DNA from: CAZLXG01 sp964563585
Lineage (GTDB): Bacteria > Bacteroidota > Bacteroidia > Flavobacteriales > Flavobacteriaceae
Assembly: GCA_964563585.1 (NCBI GenBank)
Contig: CAZLXG010000004.1
Coordinates: 1-62,972, forward strand
Length of the DNA stretch: 62,972 nucleotides
Direction: 5' to 3'
Positions 53,491-62,698 of the stretch are shown one piece after another. Each line of letters opens with the position of its first letter. The first letter of the stretch is position 1. The notes under the pieces are model-generated. The model had not been told where the DNA came from. It saw only the letters and a list, made by a program, of their open reading frames with translations, and made no database searches. The position numbers and the translations under genes are program-made.

Positions 53491-54444
53491 ATGGAATACT
53501 TAGAATTTGAACTACCTATAAAAGAGCTAGAAGATCAACTACAAAAATGTAGAGTGATTGGAGAAGAAAGTGAAGTCGACGTTACAGAAACTTGTTCTCA
53601 AATTGAAAAGAAACTAAAAGAAGCCCAAAAAGATATTTATAAAAACCTATCGCCATGGCAACGTGTACAATTGTCTCGCCACCCGAATAGACCTTACACA
53701 TTAGATTATATAAAAGCTATTTGTGGTGATTCGTTTTTAGAATTGCATGGAGATCGTAATATAAAAGACGATAAAGCGATGATTGGTGGTTTAGGAAAGA
53801 TTGGTGATCAAAGTTTTATGTTTATTGGCCAGCAAAAAGGCTATAATACGAAAACTAGACAATATAGAAATTTCGGAATGGCAAATCCAGAAGGCTATCG
53901 TAAAGCATTACGCCTAATGAAATCTGCCGAAAAATTTGGAATACCTGTTGTCTCTTTAATTGATACACCAGGGGCATATCCAGGTTTAGAAGCAGAAGAA
54001 CGTGGACAAGGAGAAGCCATAGCTAGAAATATTTTAGAAATGACACGATTAAAAGTTCCTATCATTACTGTAGTTATTGGTGAGGGAGCCTCAGGTGGCG
54101 CCTTAGGTATTGGTGTTGGAGATAAAGTGTTGATGCTAGAAAATTCTTGGTACTCTGTAATCTCACCTGAGAACTGTTCTTCAATTTTATGGCGTAGTTG
54201 GGAATATAAAGAACAAGCAGCAGAAGCTTTAAAATTAACGGCTACAGATGCTATGAGGATAAAAGTAGTAGATGGAATTATAAAAGAGCCATTAGGTGGC
54301 GCACATAGAGATAGAACTAAAACGTTTACATCTGTAAAAAATGCGATTTTAAAATCTTTTGAAGCACTTAAAAACTTATCACCAAAAGATTTGGTCTCTC
54401 AGCGCATGGAAAAATATACTCAAATGGGAGTTTATAAAGGGTAA
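53491..54444 (+). CDS. accA: Acetyl-CoA carboxylase carboxyltransferase subunit alpha
   Basis: 317 residues, normal AccA length. N-terminal helical part (ELPIKELEDQLQKCR), PWQRVQLSRHPNRPYTLDYI, ELHGDRNIKDDKAMIGGLG, the oxyanion/CoA loops DTPGAYPGLEAEERGQGEAI and GEGASGGALGIGVGD, and ENCSSILWRSWEYKEQAAEA. With AccD it transfers the carboxyl group from biotin to acetyl-CoA, the first step of fatty acid synthesis. Has its own promoter and terminator. Confidence 0.97.
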   Translation: MEYLEFELPIKELEDQLQKCRVIGEESEVDVTETCSQIEKKLKEAQKDIYKNLSPWQRVQLSRHPNRPYTLDYIKAICGDSFLELHGDRNIKDDKAMIGGLGKIGDQSFMFIGQQKGYNTKTRQYRNFGMANPEGYRKALRLMKSAEKFGIPVVSLIDTPGAYPGLEAEERGQGEAIARNILEMTRLKVPIITVVIGEGASGGALGIGVGDKVLMLENSWYSVISPENCSSILWRSWEYKEQAAEALKLTATDAMRIKVVDGIIKEPLGGAHRDRTKTFTSVKNAILKSFEALKNLSPKDLVSQRMEKYTQMGVYKG

Positions 54445-54467
54445 ATCATTTAAAATCATATCATAAT

Positions 54468-54500
54468 AAAATCTGAAGTTTTATACTTCAGATTTTTTTT
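54468..54500 (+). terminator. Terminator of accA
   Basis: AAATCTGAAGT / ACTTCAGATTT stem with 5-nt loop and a T-run of eight. Confidence 0.92.
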
Positions 54501-54613
54501 ATGGTTATTGACAATATTTTTAAGTTATTAACAGTTAAATTGTTAACGAGTAGTTGACAACCAGAGCTTAAGAATTCTATAAAACCACACTCATTTTAGT
54601 TACTTTCGTAGTT

Positions 54614-56155
54614 ATGAAACAACCCAACCAACTTCAAGGATTTAAAGTAGATAAAAGTAGGATAATAAGCCTTGAAAAAGGAAAAATACCACCACAAGCT
54701 CTTGATTTAGAAGAAGTTGTTCTTGGAGCGATGATGATTGATAAAAAAGGGGTTGATGAAGTTATCGATATTTTAAGTCCAGATGCTTTTTATAAAGAAG
54801 CCCATCAACATATTTTTGAAGCAATTTTTCATTTGTTTGAAAATAGCGAACCTGTCGATTTGTTAACCGTTTCTACTCAGTTAAAGAAAAATTCAAAATT
54901 AGAATTGGCTGGTGGAGATTTCTATCTTATCTCGCTAACGCAAAAAGTATCATCTTCTGCACATATAGAATTTCATGCACGCATCATTTTACAAAAATTT
55001 ATTCAACGTAGTTTAATAAAAATTTCAAGCGAAATTATTGAAGATGCGTATGATGAAACAAAAGATGTTTTCGATTTATTAGATAACGCCGAGTCTAAAC
55101 TTTACGAAGTTACACAAGGTAATATTAAAAAATCTAGTGAAACAGCACAAGATTTAGTAATACAAGCCAAAAAGAAAATTGAAGAAATATCTAATAAAGA
55201 AGGGCTTAGTGGTATTCCAACTGGGTTTCATAAGCTAGATAAGCTAACTTCTGGTTGGCAACCTTCAGATTTAATTATTATTGCTGCTCGTCCAGGTATG
55301 GGTAAAACGGCTTTAACGTTATCTATGGCTAGAAATATAGCTGTAGACCAAAATATACCCGTTGCTTTTTTCTCTCTAGAAATGGCATCAGTACAGTTAA
55401 TCACACGTTTAATTTCTAGTGAAACAGGATTGTCTTCTGAAAAATTACGTACAGGTAAATTAGAAAAACATGAATGGGAACAATTAAATGTAAAAGTAAA
55501 AGGTTTAGAAAAAGCACCGCTATTTATTGATGATACGCCATCACTTTCAATTTTTGATTTACGTGCAAAAGCTCGTCGTTTAGCGTCTCAGCATGGTATA
55601 AAACTAATCATGATTGATTATTTACAGTTAATGACTGGTGGTAGTAATCATAGTGGAAATCGTGAGCAAGAAATATCGATGATTTCTAGAAATTTAAAAG
55701 CTTTAGCAAAAGAATTAAGTATTCCAGTAATTGCATTATCTCAATTATCGCGTGCGGTTGAAACACGTGGAGGAAGTAAACGACCTTTACTTTCAGATTT
55801 ACGTGAATCTGGAGCGATTGAGCAAGATGCCGATATTGTATCGTTTATTTTTAGACCCGAATATTATAAAATTGATGAATGGGATGATGACGAACGCTCA
55901 CCAACTGAAGGGCAAGCGGAATTTATTATAGCAAAACACCGTAATGGAGGTTTAGATAATATAAGATTAAAGTTTATTGGTAATTTAGGTAAGTTTGATA
56001 ATCTGGACGATTTTGATTCACCTTTCGAGTTTCATTCAAAAATGAATGCAGCAGCTAACGACGATACCTTTAAAACTGATAACTTTAAAGCAAGTCCAGA
56101 CCAAGCTTTTGGTAGTTCGTTTAACGAAGAAGATGAAAATGAAGTGCCATTTTAA
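54614..56155 (+). CDS. dnaB: Replicative DNA helicase DnaB
   Basis: 513 residues. N-terminal domain with KIPPQALDLEEVVLGAMM (primase-interacting, helical), linker, then the RecA-like motor: GIPTGFHKLDKLTSGWQPSD, Walker A ARPGMGKTA, FFSLEMASVQLITRLIS, Walker B IKLIMIDYLQLM, and the DnaB motifs LSQLSRAVETRGG and LRESGAIEQDADIV. Unwinds DNA at the replication fork. No intein. The disordered acidic C-terminus ends NEEDENEVPF, similar to the SSB-type tail. Confidence 0.98.
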   Translation: MKQPNQLQGFKVDKSRIISLEKGKIPPQALDLEEVVLGAMMIDKKGVDEVIDILSPDAFYKEAHQHIFEAIFHLFENSEPVDLLTVSTQLKKNSKLELAGGDFYLISLTQKVSSSAHIEFHARIILQKFIQRSLIKISSEIIEDAYDETKDVFDLLDNAESKLYEVTQGNIKKSSETAQDLVIQAKKKIEEISNKEGLSGIPTGFHKLDKLTSGWQPSDLIIIAARPGMGKTALTLSMARNIAVDQNIPVAFFSLEMASVQLITRLISSETGLSSEKLRTGKLEKHEWEQLNVKVKGLEKAPLFIDDTPSLSIFDLRAKARRLASQHGIKLIMIDYLQLMTGGSNHSGNREQEISMISRNLKALAKELSIPVIALSQLSRAVETRGGSKRPLLSDLRESGAIEQDADIVSFIFRPEYYKIDEWDDDERSPTEGQAEFIIAKHRNGGLDNIRLKFIGNLGKFDNLDDFDSPFEFHSKMNAAANDDTFKTDNFKASPDQAFGSSFNEEDENEVPF

Positions 56156-56191
56156 AAGTTAATTAACTTCTATTTTAAAAAGAAAACTTAC

Positions 56192-57205
56192 ATGTTAAAC
56201 GAGCGAAGAACCACAAATATATTATTACTAATTATTGTTATACCAATAGTTTTTTATTTATTAAAAGTATTGTCTTTTATATGTATTCCGTTGGTGTTTT
56301 CTATGTTTATTGCCTTACTATTTTTACCATTAATGCGTTGGTTAGGCAAACGTAAAGTGCCAAAAATTGTAAGTATTATTATAGTTTTACTATTAATTAT
56401 TGGAGGTTTTAAAGTAGGGGTAGAGCTTGTAAAATTATCAAGTAAACAAATTATAGCTACAGATACAGCTTTCTTTGATAAAGCAGAAGGGAAAATTCAT
56501 GACGTAGCAGTTTATTTGGAAACTACTTTTGGGTTAGAAATACAAGAAAACCAAAATTTACTTGGTCAATTGGTGAAAAAAGAAAATATAGGAACGACTG
56601 TAGATTTTTTAAGAAAATTTTTAACCATGTTACTCATGACTGCATTTTTTGTAGTGCTTTTGTTAGCAGAATCTATTAATGCACACGAAGTGCTAAATAA
56701 AGTAGTTTTAAAAGGTAAACATGCATCTATACGTGCTTTTAGAAAAATTGAAAAAGAACTTATTACTTTTATTAAAGTGAAGTTTTTGGTTAGCTTTTTA
56801 ACAGGAGTTGGTACAGGTTTAGCTTGTTATTTCTTTGATGTGAGCTTCCCTATTTTTTGGGGGCTTTTTGCATTTGTAATTAATTTTGTGCAAATGGTGG
56901 GTTCTTTTATTGCAGTAATTCTACTTTCTATTTTTGCGTTTGTAGAATTAGAACCAACAAGTATATTACTGTTTTTTATATTATCTATAACAGGAGTACA
57001 AATAATATTTGGCGCCATTTTAGAACCAATTTTCATGGGTAAATCATTCTCTATAAATATTATAGCAGTATTAATTATGTTAATGTTTTGGGGATTTCTA
57101 TGGGGAATTCCAGGGCTTATTATGGCAATACCAATTACTGTATTTCTTAAAATTATTTTCGAACAGTTTCCAAGTACTAAAAATATTTCAGATTTAATGT
57201 CTTAA
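56192..57205 (+). CDS. AI-2E family transporter (UPF0118)
   Basis: 337 residues with seven or eight membrane helices. Paired helices at the N-terminus (LLLIIVIPIVFYLLKVLSFI), a central soluble part (KLSSKQIIATDTAFFDKAEG) and the conserved C-terminal region with FPIFWGLFAFVINFVQMVGS and GIPGLIMAIPITVFLKIIFE. The family includes TqsA-like exporters and Na+/H+ antiporters; substrate here is unknown. It follows dnaB by 36 bp and may be cotranscribed. Confidence 0.88.
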   Translation: MLNERRTTNILLLIIVIPIVFYLLKVLSFICIPLVFSMFIALLFLPLMRWLGKRKVPKIVSIIIVLLLIIGGFKVGVELVKLSSKQIIATDTAFFDKAEGKIHDVAVYLETTFGLEIQENQNLLGQLVKKENIGTTVDFLRKFLTMLLMTAFFVVLLLAESINAHEVLNKVVLKGKHASIRAFRKIEKELITFIKVKFLVSFLTGVGTGLACYFFDVSFPIFWGLFAFVINFVQMVGSFIAVILLSIFAFVELEPTSILLFFILSITGVQIIFGAILEPIFMGKSFSINIIAVLIMLMFWGFLWGIPGLIMAIPITVFLKIIFEQFPSTKNISDLMS

Positions 57206-57362
57206 TTACACACATCTTATAACTGGAAATTTCAACAACAATTATTACAGCACGTAGGTAAAAGCTATGATGTAATTAATATTCAATTGACTTCAATTGA
57301 CTTCAAATGGCAAAAAATTAGTTTACTATTTTGATATCACTTCTTTTTTCGGAAAGTTTTAA
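57206..57362 (+). pseudogene. C-terminal gene remnant with 10-bp tandem duplication
   Basis: Directly after the AI-2E stop the same frame reads SYNWKFQQQLLQHVGKSYDV, then hits a tandem repeat of TTCAATTGAC (57283-57307). Removing one 10-bp unit gives VINIQLTSNGKKLVYYFDIT and SFFGKF followed by TAA at 57360-57362, a convincing protein end. No start or upstream part exists. Family not recognised. Confidence 0.65.
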
Positions 57363-57421
57363 TCCCTAATATTTCCTTAAACCATTTCAATCAACATTAT
57401 TTTTTAAGTATCTTTCGGTCT

Positions 57422-58678
57422 ATGAAAAGACTGTGCCTCATTATTTTCTTATTATTCTCTATAAATACATTTGCATCTTATATTCTTATTCCTATGGATG
57501 TAGAGAGCCAGAAAAATCATTTAAAAGCTTACGGTATAACTTATTGGACACTTAATAAGCAGTTAAAAATTAAATGGTTGTTAAATTATAGAGGTGGCTC
57601 TTTTTTGTTGCCAGATTCAGAAGAAATTCAACGTGAATGTCAAATACGTGGTGTGTCTTTCGAGGTTATTTCTAACGCTAAAGCAGAAAGTATTTTAGAA
57701 GAAATTAGTAGTCCGAGTAAAAATATGGAAGCCGTTGTTTTAGAAAAAGCTCCAAAAATAGCGGTGTATACACCGTATGGAAATCAACCTTGGGATGATG
57801 CAGTAACTATGGTTTTGAAGTATGCAGAAATCCCTTATGAAACTATTTATGACGAAGAAGTTTTAAACGACAGTTTGTTGTTATTTGATTGGTTGCATTT
57901 GCATCATGAAGATTTCACAGGACAGTACGGAAAATTTTATGGAACTTATAGATCTGCAGCTTGGTATATAAATGAAAAAAAGGAAGCTGAAACATTGTCT
58001 GAAAAACTGGGATATAGTAAAGTATCTGACGAAAAATTAGATGTTGCTTTAAAAATTAGAGACTATGTTGTAGGTGGTGGATTCATGTTCGCTATGTGTA
58101 GTGCTACCGATAGTTTTGATATTGCACTTTCTGCCGAAGGTATTGATATTTGTGAGCCTATGTTTGATGGCGATGGAAGTAGCCCGAGCTATCAAAATAA
58201 AATAGATTATAGAAATACCTTTGCTTTTACTAATTATATTTTAGAACGAAGCCCAACAATTTATGAGTTTTCTTCTATTGATACTACTAGAAAACGACAT
58301 ATTTCAAGAACTGTAGATTATTTTTCTCTTATGGAATTTTCAGCAAAATGGGACCCAATTCCAACTATGCTATGTCAGAACCATACAGCTTTAGTTAAAG
58401 GGTTTATGGGGCAAACTACGGCTTTTACAAGAAATGAAATAAAATCGAACGTATTGGTAATGGGTGAGAATAAAAGTAATGGAGAAGCAAAATATATTCA
58501 CGGAATAAAAGGAAAAGGATTTTTTACATTTTATGGAGGGCACGACCCAGAAGATTATCAGCATAGAGTAGGAGATGCTAAAACCGAACTCGATTTGCAT
58601 CCAACATCACCAGGTTATAGGCTTATTTTGAATAATGTACTTTTTCCTGCGGCACGAAAAAAGAAGCAGAAGACTTAA
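57422..58678 (+). CDS. Conserved secreted protein, often annotated 'asparagine synthetase B'
   Basis: 418 residues. Signal peptide MKRLCLIIFLLFSINTFA, then YILIPMDVESQKNHLKAYGI. A helical segment gives way at ~120 to an alpha/beta domain (KIAVYTPYGNQPWDDAVTMV, LLLFDWLHLHHEDFTGQYGK, YVVGGGFMFAMCSATDSFDI) resembling a class I glutamine-amidotransferase-like fold. The database-style name asparagine synthetase B is not backed by the sequence: no N-terminal Cys nucleophile or PP-loop is seen. Role unknown, probably periplasmic. Confidence 0.75.
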   Translation: MKRLCLIIFLLFSINTFASYILIPMDVESQKNHLKAYGITYWTLNKQLKIKWLLNYRGGSFLLPDSEEIQRECQIRGVSFEVISNAKAESILEEISSPSKNMEAVVLEKAPKIAVYTPYGNQPWDDAVTMVLKYAEIPYETIYDEEVLNDSLLLFDWLHLHHEDFTGQYGKFYGTYRSAAWYINEKKEAETLSEKLGYSKVSDEKLDVALKIRDYVVGGGFMFAMCSATDSFDIALSAEGIDICEPMFDGDGSSPSYQNKIDYRNTFAFTNYILERSPTIYEFSSIDTTRKRHISRTVDYFSLMEFSAKWDPIPTMLCQNHTALVKGFMGQTTAFTRNEIKSNVLVMGENKSNGEAKYIHGIKGKGFFTFYGGHDPEDYQHRVGDAKTELDLHPTSPGYRLILNNVLFPAARKKKQKT

Positions 58679-58751
58679 TTTATTTTTTTAACTTTAGATA
58701 AATTCAAATTACTAAGGCTTTAAAATAGTATATGTATTATAACCACCTATT

Positions 58752-59060
58752 TTAATTATCAGAAATTATTATTCTCTGAAATTCATATAAATATCTGTCT
58801 GCACCGTCTCCTTCTGAAGTTATATTTTGATTAATAGTTAAACTTTCAGTATCAATCACAAGGTTTCCAAATTCATTATTATCAACGATAAGAAAAGATT
58901 TATCATTGGTGTTTAAAACAGAAAACGTATAAGTTCCAGAGTTTAATCCATCTTCAATACTCTCGTCTTTATTAGTGTTTATAACTGTTAAGCTTGATGT
59001 TTCTTCATTAAAATGCCATATAATAGTTTCTAATTCAAATTGCTTATTAACACCAGAAAA
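58752..59060 (-). pseudogene. Headless lipocalin-like lipoprotein gene
   Basis: An open minus-strand frame with no start codon: a TGA at 59061-59063 comes directly before FSGVNKQFELETIIWHFNEE, continuing TSSLTVINTNKDESIEDGLN, FLIVDNNEFGNLVIDTESLT and ADRYLYEFQRIIISDN to TAA. It resembles the C-terminal two thirds of small flavobacterial lipoproteins (GINHDF..G.I.W.F, ..GTY.., EFG). The signal peptide and first third are replaced by the rplT terminator region. Confidence 0.75.
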
Positions 59061-59084
59061 TCATGTGTACGTTACTTAAAGGTT

Positions 59085-59122
59085 AAAAAAAAATCCAATT
59101 CAATTAAGAATTGGATTTTTAT
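59085..59122 (-). terminator. Terminator of the thrS-infC-rpmI-rplT operon
   Basis: AATCCAATTC / GAATTGGATT stem, 6-nt loop, with a T9 run on the minus strand, 36 bp after the rplT stop. Confidence 0.9.
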
Positions 59123-59157
59123 TAAGCGAATAATATGTTTATAATAGGCTAAATGCC

Positions 59158-59502
59158 TTATTTTACTTTATCAATTACAGCTTTAAAAGCTTCAGGGCTA
59201 TTCATAGCTAAATCTGCTAAAACCTTACGGTTTAATTCAATATCATTAGCTTTTAATTTCCCCATAAATTGAGAATAAGATAAACCATGTAATCTGGCTC
59301 CAGCGTTAATACGCGTAATCCATAATGCACGGAATGTTCTTTTTTTGTTTCTACGGTCTCTATACGAATATAGCATCGCTTTATCAACCGCATTTTTTGC
59401 TACTGTCCAAACGTTTTTACGTCTTCCAAAGTAACCTTTTGCTTGCTTAAGAACCTTTTTTCTTCTGGCTCTCTTCGCAACTGAATTTACTGATCTTGGC
59501 AT
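59158..59502 (-). CDS. rplT: 50S ribosomal protein L20
   Basis: 114 residues, basic. PRSVNSVAKRARRKKVLKQA and GYFGRRKNVWTVAKNAVDKA are the L20 signature; RALWITRINAGARLHGLSYS follows. Binds 23S rRNA early in 50S assembly and in many bacteria represses its own operon. Last gene of the thrS-infC-rpmI-rplT operon; start 99 bp after the rpmI stop. Confidence 0.98.
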   Translation of the reverse strand: MPRSVNSVAKRARRKKVLKQAKGYFGRRKNVWTVAKNAVDKAMLYSYRDRRNKKRTFRALWITRINAGARLHGLSYSQFMGKLKANDIELNRKVLADLAMNSPEAFKAVIDKVK

Positions 59503-59601
59503 AATTTTAATTGTTTTTTGTAGTAGGCGATCAACTTAATGATACTTTTTTGTTTGCCTAACTCCAGGGTTATTAATTTGTTTTAACCTATTAAAACAAT
59601 A

Positions 59602-59799
59602 TTACTTTAAACGTAACATTGTTTTAATATTGCTCTCATCTGCTTTATGTACTAAACCATCATGAGTTAGCTTAAGCTTACGCTTTTTAGATTTCTTTGT
59701 TAAGATGTGACTCTTAAAAGCGTGCTTTCTTTTAATCTTACCAGTACCTGTTATTTTAAAACGTTTTTTGGCACTAGATTTGGTTTTCATTTTAGGCAT
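59602..59799 (-). CDS. rpmI: 50S ribosomal protein L35
   Basis: 65 residues, basic: MPKMKTKSSAKKRFKITGTG, KIKRKHAFKSHILTKKSKKR. Canonical L35 length and sequence. Lies between infC and rplT as usual; 66 bp after the infC stop. Confidence 0.98.
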   Translation of the reverse strand: MPKMKTKSSAKKRFKITGTGKIKRKHAFKSHILTKKSKKRKLKLTHDGLVHKADESNIKTMLRLK

Positions 59800-59865
59800 T
59801 TTCTTCTCCTAGTTTTTAATTATCGCTTAATTATCTTTTATACTGAAATGTATCAGTATCCTTTT

Positions 59866-60414
59866 TTATTTTTTTGGAGCAATAAACATAGTCATACGTT
59901 TACCCTCTAATCTTGGCATTTGTTCAACTTTACCAAATTCCTCAAGGTCTTGTGCTAAACGCAACAATAAAATATGACCTTTCTCTTTAAATATAATTGA
60001 ACGCCCTTTAAAAAACACGAAAGCTTTTAACTTCGCGCCTTCTTTTAAGAACTTTTCAGCATGTTTCTTTTTAAAAGCATAATCATGATCGTCGGTATTT
60101 GGACCAAAACGAATCTCTTTGATTATAACTTTAGTAGCTTTAGATTTTAGAGCTTTATCACGTTTCTTTTGTTCGTAAAGAAACTTTTTATAATCCATAA
60201 CCTTACATACAGGTGGATCTGCTTTTGGTGAAATCTCTACCAAATCCAACCCTTGCTCATCAGCTATTTTTAATGCGTCACGAGTACTATAGACACCTAT
60301 TTCAACGTTGTCTCCAACTAGTCGAATATTTGGTGCTAAAATTTTAGAGTTAATCTTATGCTTGTCTTCTTGAATAACCCTTCTATTGGGTTGTCTTCTT
60401 CTACGTATTGCTAT
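59866..60414 (-). CDS. infC: Translation initiation factor IF-3, ATA start codon
   Basis: 182 residues. N-domain NIRLVGDNVEIGVYSTRDAL, linker, C-domain VVIIKE-like core (KVIIKEIRFGPNTDDHDYAF) ending MFIAPKK. The conserved N-terminus AIRRRRQPNRRVIQED has no ATG, GTG or TTG ahead of it before a TAA eight codons upstream of CGT. The codon in the Met position is ATA (60412-60414). Rare start codons in infC let IF-3 repress its own translation (known from E. coli AUU). A TTG at 60249 would remove a third of the protein. Confidence 0.9.
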   Translation of the reverse strand: MAIRRRRQPNRRVIQEDKHKINSKILAPNIRLVGDNVEIGVYSTRDALKIADEQGLDLVEISPKADPPVCKVMDYKKFLYEQKKRDKALKSKATKVIIKEIRFGPNTDDHDYAFKKKHAEKFLKEGAKLKAFVFFKGRSIIFKEKGHILLLRLAQDLEEFGKVEQMPRLEGKRMTMFIAPKK

Positions 60415-60448
60415 GACTTTGTAATTTTAGTTAAACTTATTTTTATTT

Positions 60449-62383
60449 TTAAAACGGTTTTAGCGTTTTATTTATTTCTTTTTTAATTATTTCAGAAAAT
60501 GCTTCAACAGAAATCATTCCTAAATCTGCACCACCATGTTGTCGCACAGTTATTTTTCCTTCTTTCTCTTCTTGTTCCCCTATAATAATCATATATGGGT
60601 GTTTTTGCATTTCTGCTTCTCGAATCTTCTTCCCTACAGTTTCATTTCTATGATCAACGAGGGCGCGAATTTCGTCATTTTCTAGCAAATGTAAAACTTT
60701 TTCAGAGTATTTTTCATATTTCTCGCTAATAGATAAAATAATTGCCTGTGTTGGCATTAACCAAAGCGGGAAATTACCACCTGTATGTTCTAATAATAAT
60801 GCTACAAAACGTTCCATGCTTCCAAAAGGTGCACGATGTATCATTATAGGTCTATGTAGCTCATTATCACTACCTTTATAAGTTAAGTCAAAACGTTCTG
60901 GCAAGTTGTAATCTACTTGAATAGTACCAAGTTGCCAACGTCTTCCTAAGGCATCTTTTACCATAAAATCTAACTTAGGGCCATAAAAAGCAGCTTCACC
61001 TTCTACAACAACATAATCCAACCCTTTATCCTTGGCAGCATTAATAATTGCGTTTTCAGCTTTTTCCCAATTAGCAACATCTCCAATATACTTGTCGGGA
61101 TTTTTAGGATCCCTTACAGAAACTTGAGTACTAAAATTCTCAAAACCTAATGCGCCAAATACATAAAGCACTAAATCTATAACGCTTTTAAACTCTTGAT
61201 CAAGTTGATCTGGCATACAAAATATATGAGCATCATCTTGTGTAAAACCTCTAACACGAGTTAAACCGTGTAATTCGCCACTTTGTTCGTATCTATAAAC
61301 AGTTCCAAACTCAGCATAACGTTTAGGTAAATCTTTGTAACTCCATTGAAAGCTATTATATATTTCGCAATGGTGCGGACAATTCATAGGTTTTAATAAA
61401 AATTCCTCACCATCTTTAGGTGTAAGAATAGGCTGAAAACTATCTTCACCATATTTAGCATAATGTCCAGAAGTAACATAAAGTTCTTTCTGTCCAATAT
61501 GTGGTGTAATAACCATTTCGTATCCAGCTTTCTTTTGTGCGGCTTTCAAGAAATTTTCTAAACGCTCACGTAAAGCGGCGCCTTTAGGTAGCCATAAAGG
61601 TAAACCCTGTCCAACTTTTTTCGAAAACGTAAAAAGCTCTAATTCTTTCCCTAGTTTTCTATGGTCACGTTTTTTTGCTTCTTCTAATAAATGTAAATGC
61701 TCCGTCAACTCTTTTTGTTTCGGGAACGAAATTCCGTAAACACGAGTAAGTTGTGGGTTATTTTCATTACCTCTCCAATACGCACCAGCAACACTTAAAA
61801 TTTTCACAGCTTTAATAATACCAGTATTAGGTATATGTCCACCACGGCATAAATCTGTAAAAGTAGAATGATTACAAAAAGTAATCGTACCATCTTCCAA
61901 GTTTTCAATCAACTCAGTTTTAAATTCGTTACCTTTATATAAAGCCAAAGCTTCAGATTTACTAACATCACGCATTTTAAACTCATGCTTCCCTCTAGCA
62001 ATCTCAATCATTTTATCCTCAATAGATTTAAAGTTCTTTTCAGATAAAGTTTCCTCACCAAAATCTACATCATAATAAAACCCATTCTCAATAGCAGGAC
62101 CAATAGTAAGTTTAGCATCACTATATAGTTCCTCAATCGCTTGAGCTAATACATGTGCAGAACTATGCCAAAAAGCAGTCTTACCTTCATCATTTCTCCA
62201 AGTATATAAAACCAAACTCCCATCAGTAGTTAAAGGCGTAACAGTTTCTACGGTTGTACCGTTAAAATTTGCCGAAATCACATTTCTAGCAAACCCTTCA
62301 CTAATGCTTTTAGCAACATCCATTGGTGTAACGTTTTCCTCAAACTGTTTCACACTTCCGTCTGGCAATGTAATATGTATCAT
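60449..62383 (-). CDS. thrS: Threonyl-tRNA synthetase
   Basis: 644 residues: TGS domain (MIHITLPDGSVKQFEENVTP), editing domain with zinc-like HSSAHVLAQAI and CRGGHIPNTG, class II catalytic core with zinc Cys in KPMNCPHHCEIY, motif 2 RYEQSGELHGLTRVRGFTQD, motif 3 IMIHRAPFGSMERF, and the anticodon domain. Charges tRNA-Thr and clears Ser-tRNA-Thr. First gene of the translation operon, 34 bp before infC. Confidence 0.98.
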   Translation of the reverse strand: MIHITLPDGSVKQFEENVTPMDVAKSISEGFARNVISANFNGTTVETVTPLTTDGSLVLYTWRNDEGKTAFWHSSAHVLAQAIEELYSDAKLTIGPAIENGFYYDVDFGEETLSEKNFKSIEDKMIEIARGKHEFKMRDVSKSEALALYKGNEFKTELIENLEDGTITFCNHSTFTDLCRGGHIPNTGIIKAVKILSVAGAYWRGNENNPQLTRVYGISFPKQKELTEHLHLLEEAKKRDHRKLGKELELFTFSKKVGQGLPLWLPKGAALRERLENFLKAAQKKAGYEMVITPHIGQKELYVTSGHYAKYGEDSFQPILTPKDGEEFLLKPMNCPHHCEIYNSFQWSYKDLPKRYAEFGTVYRYEQSGELHGLTRVRGFTQDDAHIFCMPDQLDQEFKSVIDLVLYVFGALGFENFSTQVSVRDPKNPDKYIGDVANWEKAENAIINAAKDKGLDYVVVEGEAAFYGPKLDFMVKDALGRRWQLGTIQVDYNLPERFDLTYKGSDNELHRPIMIHRAPFGSMERFVALLLEHTGGNFPLWLMPTQAIILSISEKYEKYSEKVLHLLENDEIRALVDHRNETVGKKIREAEMQKHPYMIIIGEQEEKEGKITVRQHGGADLGMISVEAFSEIIKKEINKTLKPF

Positions 62384-62405
62384 AAAATAAATTAAAATCT
62401 GAGTG

Positions 62406-62413
62406 CAAAGATA
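62406..62413 (-). promoter_or_regulatory. -7 promoter element of the thrS operon
   Basis: Minus-strand TATCTTTG, exact TAnnTTTG match, 23 bp before the thrS ATG. Confidence 0.6.
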
Positions 62414-62463
62414 ATAGTATAAACAGATACATACAATATATATATAGGTATAATTTTAATTTT

Positions 62464-62553
62464 GGCGTTACCTTGTTAAAAAACAAGGTCGGGCTTTGCT
62501 CTCTATCTTTTTTAAGTGCCTTAAAAAAGGATGCCGTTACAATCCCTAACGCG
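62464..62553. repeat. Structured intergenic element (three-way junction)
   Basis: An outer GCGTTA/TAACGC helix (62465-62470 with 62547-62552) encloses two perfect hairpins: CCTTGTT-AAAA-AACAAGG (62471-62488) and CTTTTTTAAG-TGC-CTTAAAAAAG (62507-62529). The ends GGCGTTACC and ATCCCTAACGC and the internal GGTCGGGCTTT resemble a repeat I recall from other flavobacterial genomes. Not coding. Confidence 0.6.
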
Positions 62554-62698
62554 GGCAAGTTTGTTAAGATTGAGTGTTTTTCTTTGTTCGGTTTGAGTTT
62601 GCATATACCAGTTCTAGTAAAAACGAATCAATCCGCAACTATTTTATTATTACTGCAAGCTTAAATAAGGTATCAGGATACATGATTCTAGATACACC
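62554..62698. other. Intergenic sequence, nothing recognised
   Basis: No gene, hairpin or RNA recognised between the structured element and the beta-barrel remnant. Confidence 0.4.

Noticed and set aside
57422..58678. Asparagine synthetase B
   Set aside because: No N-terminal catalytic Cys, no PP-loop ATP motif, and a signal peptide is present.
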